This document shows positions 60,190-64,000 of a stretch of 64,000 bases of DNA, one piece after another; position 1 is the stretch's first letter; every line of letters starts with the position of its first letter. The position numbers and the translations under genes are program-made. The DNA comes from Haladaptatus caseinilyticus. Its GTDB lineage: Archaea; Halobacteriota; Halobacteria; Halobacteriales; Haladaptataceae. The notes under the pieces are model-generated. The model was given only the letters and a program-made list of their open reading frames with translations, did no database searches and had not been told where the DNA came from. Location: positions 2,583,752-2,647,751 of the forward strand of contig NZ_CP111036.1 in assembly GCF_026248685.1 (NCBI RefSeq). The letters are read 5' to 3'.

Positions 60190-61257
60190 TTACGTGGTGG
60201 TCGATTCAGGGTGTTCGTCGGTCGGGTCACTGAGTTCGCCGATGACCTCCTCCAGTGCGTCGGTTGCGGTGACGAGGCCGACGACTTCGCCCTCTTCCAT
60301 CACCAGTGCGAGTTCCTGGTTTTCGACCTGAAACAGGTCGAGTGCGTCACTAATCGAGGTGTCTCCCGCGATGGTCATCGGTGGGTGTGCAACCTCTTCG
60401 AGAGTGATTTCACCCGACTTGAGGTCGTCGTCCGCACGATATAGTGCGGGCATGTAGACGTTGCCGTGATAGTCTGAAAGCGAATCCCCAACTAAGGGGA
60501 ATCGTGTGTACGTGCTATCTTTGACCCGTTTTATGTTCGCTTCGGGGCTATCCGTCGTCGAGAGCAAAACGATGTCCTCACTTGGAACCATGATATCCCG
60601 TATCGCGATTTCTCCGATTTTGAGGGCATTCATAACCTCTTGATAGCGTTCGTCGGCTAAATCACCCTGATCGAGCACATCGCCGAGTTTGTTCCGAAGG
60701 TCAGCACGGGATTCGATTGCGTCGGTTTCGGCGTCTTTCCACGCCCCTGTGATTTCCACGCCGAATAGTCGTAGGGTCCACTTTGCGACGCCGTCACCGA
60801 GGGTAATTATCGGGGCGATTGCGCGGTAGAACCAGTATAGCGGAGTTGCTCCGTATCGGCAGACGAATTTCGTGCGCTCGACACCGAGGTATGTCGGAGT
60901 TTGTTCCCCATGTGTCAGGTGGACGAGATTGATAATGAGGAACCCCAGCAGTGCCCCAGCACCGACTGATGCAAGTCCCGTATCCGCGAACATCGGCTCG
61001 AAGATGGCCGCCAATGCTGGTTCCGCGACAATTCCGACTGCGATGCTTGACGCGGTAATACCGACCTGGCAGCTGGTTAGATACAGTTCGAGGTTCTCAG
61101 TCATCTCCCACGCCCGCCGTAGACCGGATGTGTCGAACTCCGATTCCGGATACTGACGAACACGGGTAAGCGCGAATTCGATGGCGACGAAGTAACCGTT
61201 TGCCAGTATCAACAGCAGTCCAGCGACCAGTCGCATCGCTATTACGGCGGATTCCAT
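60190..61257 (-). CDS. CNNM/CorC-type transporter (DUF21 plus CBS pair)
   Basis: A 355-residue membrane protein. The DUF21 domain occupies about 1-180 with three or four helices (AGLLLILANGYFVAIEFALTRVR at the start). A CBS pair follows at about 200-340 (AIRDIMVPSEDIVLL, ISDALDLFQVENQELALVM). It ends soon after the CBS pair, so the C-terminal CorC/HlyC domain of longer members is absent. The family is linked to Mg2+ or Co2+ efflux; CBS pairs bind Mg-ATP. Substrate not certain. Confidence 0.88.
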   Translation of the reverse strand: MESAVIAMRLVAGLLLILANGYFVAIEFALTRVRQYPESEFDTSGLRRAWEMTENLELYLTSCQVGITASSIAVGIVAEPALAAIFEPMFADTGLASVGAGALLGFLIINLVHLTHGEQTPTYLGVERTKFVCRYGATPLYWFYRAIAPIITLGDGVAKWTLRLFGVEITGAWKDAETDAIESRADLRNKLGDVLDQGDLADERYQEVMNALKIGEIAIRDIMVPSEDIVLLSTTDSPEANIKRVKDSTYTRFPLVGDSLSDYHGNVYMPALYRADDDLKSGEITLEEVAHPPMTIAGDTSISDALDLFQVENQELALVMEEGEVVGLVTATDALEEVIGELSDPTDEHPESTTT

Positions 61258-61478
61258 CGTCCGGAGGTACTGACTCCAATTATTTGATTCCGGTGGCCGT
61301 TTTCAAAGCTGTACGTAGCCACAGTGAATACAAAATTATTTATTCCCACTTTTAGCACGAAAATACAGCAAATATCCGATTCTTCCTGATTCGATCTACA
61401 CCACGATATCCGGTCAATACCGACGTGCGCCCGACACGGAACGCGGGCCTTTTCCCCATCCCCGGATAAACCACGATT

Positions 61479-61910
61479 ATGAGCGTCCGTAACGATGTTT
61501 CCCCCGACACCCTCGGCGTCGAACTCACGGAAGACGGTATCGTCGTCGAGTACACCGACGGGCGAGAAGCGTTCTACAACGGGATTCCACAGAAAGTACA
61601 GAATACCCTCCGAACGCAGCCCGGCAAACTCGTACAGGTGCTCGTGACCGACCCGACCGAGACGGAAGGCGTGATGACGTACGTCAACGACCGCAAAACG
61701 CACGACGAAATCCTCGAATCGACCGGCGTCGGTCGGATCATCGTCGAACCGGGCGAGGAAGAGGAACTGTTTCCGGGCGTGACGGTGCGCTCGGAGGGTT
61801 ACGCCATCGAAGTCGAGGCCGACCCGGAAATCGCCCGTGGTCGCGTCTTCGTCTTCGAAGAGGACGAAATCGGGGAACGCTCGTTCGAGTTCGTGAACGA
61901 GGACGACTGA
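61479..61910 (+). CDS. DUF5796 family protein
   Basis: A 143-residue acidic protein: DTLGVELTEDGIVVEYTDGREAFYNG at the start, then VQVLVTDPTETEGVMTYVNDRKTHDEIL and GRIIVEPGEEEELFPGVTVR. It matches the haloarchaeal DUF5796 family, widely conserved and of unknown function. Its stop overlaps the next start (TGATG), so the two are coupled. A promoter-like ATTATG precedes the ATG. Confidence 0.85.
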   Translation: MSVRNDVSPDTLGVELTEDGIVVEYTDGREAFYNGIPQKVQNTLRTQPGKLVQVLVTDPTETEGVMTYVNDRKTHDEILESTGVGRIIVEPGEEEELFPGVTVRSEGYAIEVEADPEIARGRVFVFEEDEIGERSFEFVNEDD

Positions 61911-62158
61911 TGCCGCTCACGAAACGCTGGCGATCGCTCGACAGAGCCGCGGTCGGAAGCGCCCCGGAACGATGGGGGATGTACGAACTCGGTACGGACG
62001 GCGAAATAGAATCCATCGGCACTGGGGTCCTCCGCGACGAACTGAAGACCGAACTGTCCTACAGCGGGGCTGAACAGGTCAGATGGGAGGCGTGTCAATC
62101 ACGGGAACACGCGGGAAAGCTGGCGGCGGAGCATCGAGAACGAGCAGGGTTAGGCTGA
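61910..62158 (+). CDS. DUF7508-like small protein
   Basis: An 82-residue protein with APERWGMYELGTDGEIESIG, GVLRDELKTELSYSGAEQVRWE and REHAGKLAAEHRERAGL. The AERWGMYEL...YIG-like layout recalls GIY-YIG-related single-domain proteins without the full catalytic set. The DUF7508 name is from memory; function unknown. It is coupled to the DUF5796 gene and overlaps the convergent gene at 62150 by nine bases. Confidence 0.75.
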   Translation: MPLTKRWRSLDRAAVGSAPERWGMYELGTDGEIESIGTGVLRDELKTELSYSGAEQVRWEACQSREHAGKLAAEHRERAGLG

Positions 62159-62329
62159 GCGGCGGTTCACGTCGTAGGCGATGATACCGGCGACTGCGAC
62201 CAAAACAACGACCAGTGACGTGCTCGTCATTGCATCCGGTCCAAGACTGACGACGACGCCGACCAGCAGAGAGACGCCGAGTGCGAGGAGAACCACGATT
62301 GCTGCCAAATACGTCTCGATTTCGGGCAT
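62150..62329 (-). CDS. Small two-span membrane protein
   Basis: A 59-residue protein consisting almost wholly of two hydrophobic helices (TYLAAIVVLLALGVSLLVGV and TSLVVVLVAVAGIIAYDV) ending in NRRSA. ATG 62329 is preferred over an upstream start seven codons earlier. No family assigned. Confidence 0.65.
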   Translation of the reverse strand: MPEIETYLAAIVVLLALGVSLLVGVVVSLGPDAMTSTSLVVVLVAVAGIIAYDVNRRSA

Positions 62330-62535
62330 ATGAGGCGGATTCGATGTCACTACGACGTGAACTTATCGGGTTGTGTCGATTTCCAATACTGGAAATTTTC
62401 GAACTTCCTCCGGCCGTTCGCCGTGTATGGATACTAACGGATATTCGTGGTAAACCCGAAAGAGCGTCGAAATCGAGGTATTCGTGCTCACCGCGCTCGC
62501 GACACTGCTCCGAAGTTCGACTTCCATCCCGAAAG

Positions 62536-63450
62536 TCAGTTCACGGACGATGAAACCCGCTTTTCGTCCGCCTCTTTCCACTCGCCCAGTCCGCCGGGGT
62601 CCAAGTGGATGTGAACGTCGCCGACCTCCTCGCGCGCCATGAGCGCGTCTCGGAGGTCGGTTTCGATGTCGTGGGCCTCGATAAACGTGTGGTTTGCCGA
62701 CACCTCGGCGTGAAACTCGACTTCGTAGACGGTTCCGGCGTAGTAGGCGGTGAAGTCGTGCACTCCGTGAACGTCGCCGTGGGACCGAATCGTGTCCTTC
62801 AGTTCCTCGCGGATGTGTTCCGGGGCGGCGGAGTCGATGAGATAATCGACGTTTTCGCGCGACACTTCGATTCCTTGGTGAATGACGAGGAGACTGACGA
62901 GTCCGCCAGCGAGTGGATCGAGGATCGGGAATCCGCCTGCCATCCCCACGACGCCGACGACTGCCGCGGCAGTCGTGTACAGGTCGTTTTTACTGTCAGC
63001 GACGAGCGCGGACAGGCCGGGCGACTGCACGGTGCGATTGACGCGTTTCGTATACCAGTAACAGAAATATCGGTCAACGAAGGCGAACCCGAGCGCCACA
63101 ACGAGGTAGATGCTGTAATCTGATTCCGGTGTCGAGAGAATCGATTGCCATGCGTCGGAAAGCAGTTTCAAACCGAGGAGAACGAGCGTCCCTCCGACGA
63201 AGAGGGCGGTGAGGGGTTCGACTCGCTCGTGACCGTGTGGGTGGTTCTTGTCCGGGCCTTCGAACGAGAGGCGACCCCAAACCAATACCACCGCACTGGC
63301 CAACAAATCGGCGACGGAGTGGGCGGCGTCGGCGACGAGCGCGAGGCTTCCGAACGCCAGTCCGAGTCCGCCCTCTACCACGATTTTGAGGACGTTCGTG
63401 ATGACGTTGACCCAGGACGCCTTGAGAAACTCGGTACGGTGGTCACCCAT
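62536..63450 (-). CDS. CDF family divalent metal exporter
   Basis: A 304-residue cation diffusion facilitator with six helices and a C-terminal cytosolic domain. The TM2 site is H44-x3-D48 and the TM5 site D152-x3-D156. A His-rich loop KNHPHGHE lies at 68-75. An Asp-x3-Asp in TM5 occurs in manganese-type CDFs, whereas zinc types usually have His there; the TM2 His is zinc-like, so selectivity is ambiguous between Mn, Zn and Fe. Two palindromes upstream (63479-63492, 63512-63530) suggest metal control. Confidence 0.93.
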   Translation of the reverse strand: MGDHRTEFLKASWVNVITNVLKIVVEGGLGLAFGSLALVADAAHSVADLLASAVVLVWGRLSFEGPDKNHPHGHERVEPLTALFVGGTLVLLGLKLLSDAWQSILSTPESDYSIYLVVALGFAFVDRYFCYWYTKRVNRTVQSPGLSALVADSKNDLYTTAAAVVGVVGMAGGFPILDPLAGGLVSLLVIHQGIEVSRENVDYLIDSAAPEHIREELKDTIRSHGDVHGVHDFTAYYAGTVYEVEFHAEVSANHTFIEAHDIETDLRDALMAREEVGDVHIHLDPGGLGEWKEADEKRVSSSVN

Positions 63451-63478
63451 TCATTTTTTACCCAATCCGGGCACGATT

Positions 63479-63492
63479 ATGAATATATTCAT
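63479..63492. promoter_or_regulatory. AT-rich palindrome containing the CDF TATA box
   Basis: ATGAATATATTCAT is a perfect 14-bp palindrome 29-42 bases before the CDF start codon. Its TATATT core is at the expected position for the TATA box, so the symmetry may be a by-product of the promoter or a repressor site overlapping it. Confidence 0.45.
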
Positions 63493-63511
63493 TAGAGTTA
63501 ACAAATGTGGA

Positions 63512-63530
63512 TTTTAGATCCGGTCTAAAA
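63512..63530. promoter_or_regulatory. Palindrome TTTTAGA / TCTAAAA upstream of the CDF gene
   Basis: Perfect 7-base arms (63512-63518 and 63524-63530) with spacer TCCGG, about 20 bases upstream of the TATA box. The TTAGA/TCTAA core is the same half-site as in the palindrome before the MntR-like gene (22637-22650), although the spacing is one base longer. A site upstream of TATA suits activation. It could also act on the gene ending at 63611, but that gene reads toward it from the other side. Confidence 0.5.
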
Positions 63531-63610
63531 CTAGATTTCGTCCGTGATATGCGGGAATAACCTCCCGTTCGAGGGTTTCGTCTCCCGTTCGAATCGCAGT
63601 TCGTTACCGG

Positions 63611-63757
63611 TCAGAAGATTCGTCGAGTCATGATGAGGAATCCAACCACGAGCAACCCGATACCCCAGTAGAGCGAAGGGTAGGGAAGCCATTCGAGGAG
63701 GAGCGTGACGACGCCGGACGTAAATAGCGACCAACCGATAGTCGTGTGATATCCCAT
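63611..63757 (-). CDS. 48-residue membrane micro-protein
   Basis: MGYHTTIGWSLFTSGVVTLL begins a protein made of two short hydrophobic helices (6-23 and 30-44), ending MTRRIF. ATG 63757 is preferred; the upstream open frame is Arg/Ser-rich and not haloarchaeal in character. No family is known to me. It may be co-transcribed with the zinc micro-protein gene upstream. Confidence 0.6.
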   Translation of the reverse strand: MGYHTTIGWSLFTSGVVTLLLEWLPYPSLYWGIGLLVVGFLIMTRRIF

Positions 63758-63827
63758 ACTCGGTAACTGACGGCCACTCCCTTCAGTACTCTGCCTGCGC
63801 GAATCGAAAATAATCCGTTCGAAACGC

Positions 63828-63962
63828 TCACTGGATGTACGACGGGCCTTCTGCGTCACAGTTCGTTTCGTGTTGTCTCGCATCCTCCCGGTCGTCGAAC
63901 ATCAACCCACATTCCTCACACCGGTACCATGTCTGGTCGTCACGCTCGGTTTGGGCCACCAT
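63828..63962 (-). CDS. C2H2-like zinc micro-protein (DUF7128-like)
   Basis: A 44-residue ORF, ATG 63962 to TGA 63828. It has C15-x2-C18 (CEEC), then H33 and C38 (QHETNC), a compact zinc-finger arrangement, with WYRCEECGLMFDD as its core. I recall this family as DUF7128, common in haloarchaea and functionally unknown. The AT-rich end of the window (63965-64000) holds its promoter. Confidence 0.8.
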   Translation of the reverse strand: MVAQTERDDQTWYRCEECGLMFDDREDARQHETNCDAEGPSYIQ

Positions 63963-64000
63963 AATTGAAGGAAGGCGAGCATCGGATAAATGCATTTCTG

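Overview
The window is a chromosomal segment of a halophilic archaeon (class Halobacteria). The evidence is the gene content: PAN, Mre11/Rad50, archaeal PolB, SufCBD, CofD, a GHMP-type shikimate kinase, HTH-10 and HalOD1 regulators, and an intron-bearing tRNA-Gln. Acidic proteomes, TATA boxes close to start codons, short or absent leaders and many ATGA-type overlaps agree. GC content looks moderate for the class. A Haladaptatus-like genome is possible, but I cannot confirm the genus. No CRISPR array, intact insertion sequence, rRNA or replication origin was seen.

Layout. 1-7.7 kb: edge of an unknown gene, two small proteins, the proteasomal ATPase PAN, a small winged-helix regulator, the mre11-rad50 operon and three small haloarchaeal proteins. 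7.7-15.1 kb: PolB, then sufCBD, then a ferritin-like protein coupled to an unusual DtxR-type regulator. 15.1-17.8 kb: an AT-richer accessory stretch with a broken HNH endonuclease gene, tRNA-Gln, a lipoprotein and two orphan genes. 17.9-30 kb: phosphoesterase, AlaX, HD hydrolase, LysE exporter, an MntR-like regulator with a Gdt1-type transporter, RibL with a JAMM protease, a DHH nuclease, a secreted PLD-family protein, a HEAT-repeat protein and PssA. 30.2-33.4 kb: four tightly packed genes ending in DUF447 and starting with cofD. 33.5-46 kb: HD phosphohydrolase, amidohydrolase, UspA, BirA, a Tat-exported peptidoglycan-amidase-like protein, biotin carboxylase, M24 peptidase, an anchored aldo-keto reductase, an ATP-grasp ligase and an FMN monooxygenase. 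47-51 kb: two tandem SnoaL-like genes, TyrA and an Rsm22-like protein. 52-55 kb: a PAS/GAF/HTH-10 regulator followed by three very small genes. 55-64 kb: carbonic anhydrase, epoxide hydrolase, small enzymes, chorismate mutase with shikimate kinase, a CNNM transporter, small DUF proteins, a CDF metal exporter and micro-proteins.

How the genes may work together. Metal homeostasis recurs. A palindrome with TTAGG half-sites lies against the sufC start codon. A related palindrome with TTAGA half-sites lies before the MntR-like gene that leads into the Gdt1-type exporter. A longer palindrome with TTAGA half-sites lies upstream of the CDF exporter. The second DtxR-type protein, coupled to the ferritin-like gene after sufCBD, has lost the usual metal ligands and gained a Cys-rich tail. 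Together these suggest an iron/Fe-S circuit and a manganese-efflux circuit; this is inference from sequence. The other notable items are the exported amidase in an organism expected to lack peptidoglycan, and the HTH-10/HalOD1/zinc/DUF7331 micro-cassette.
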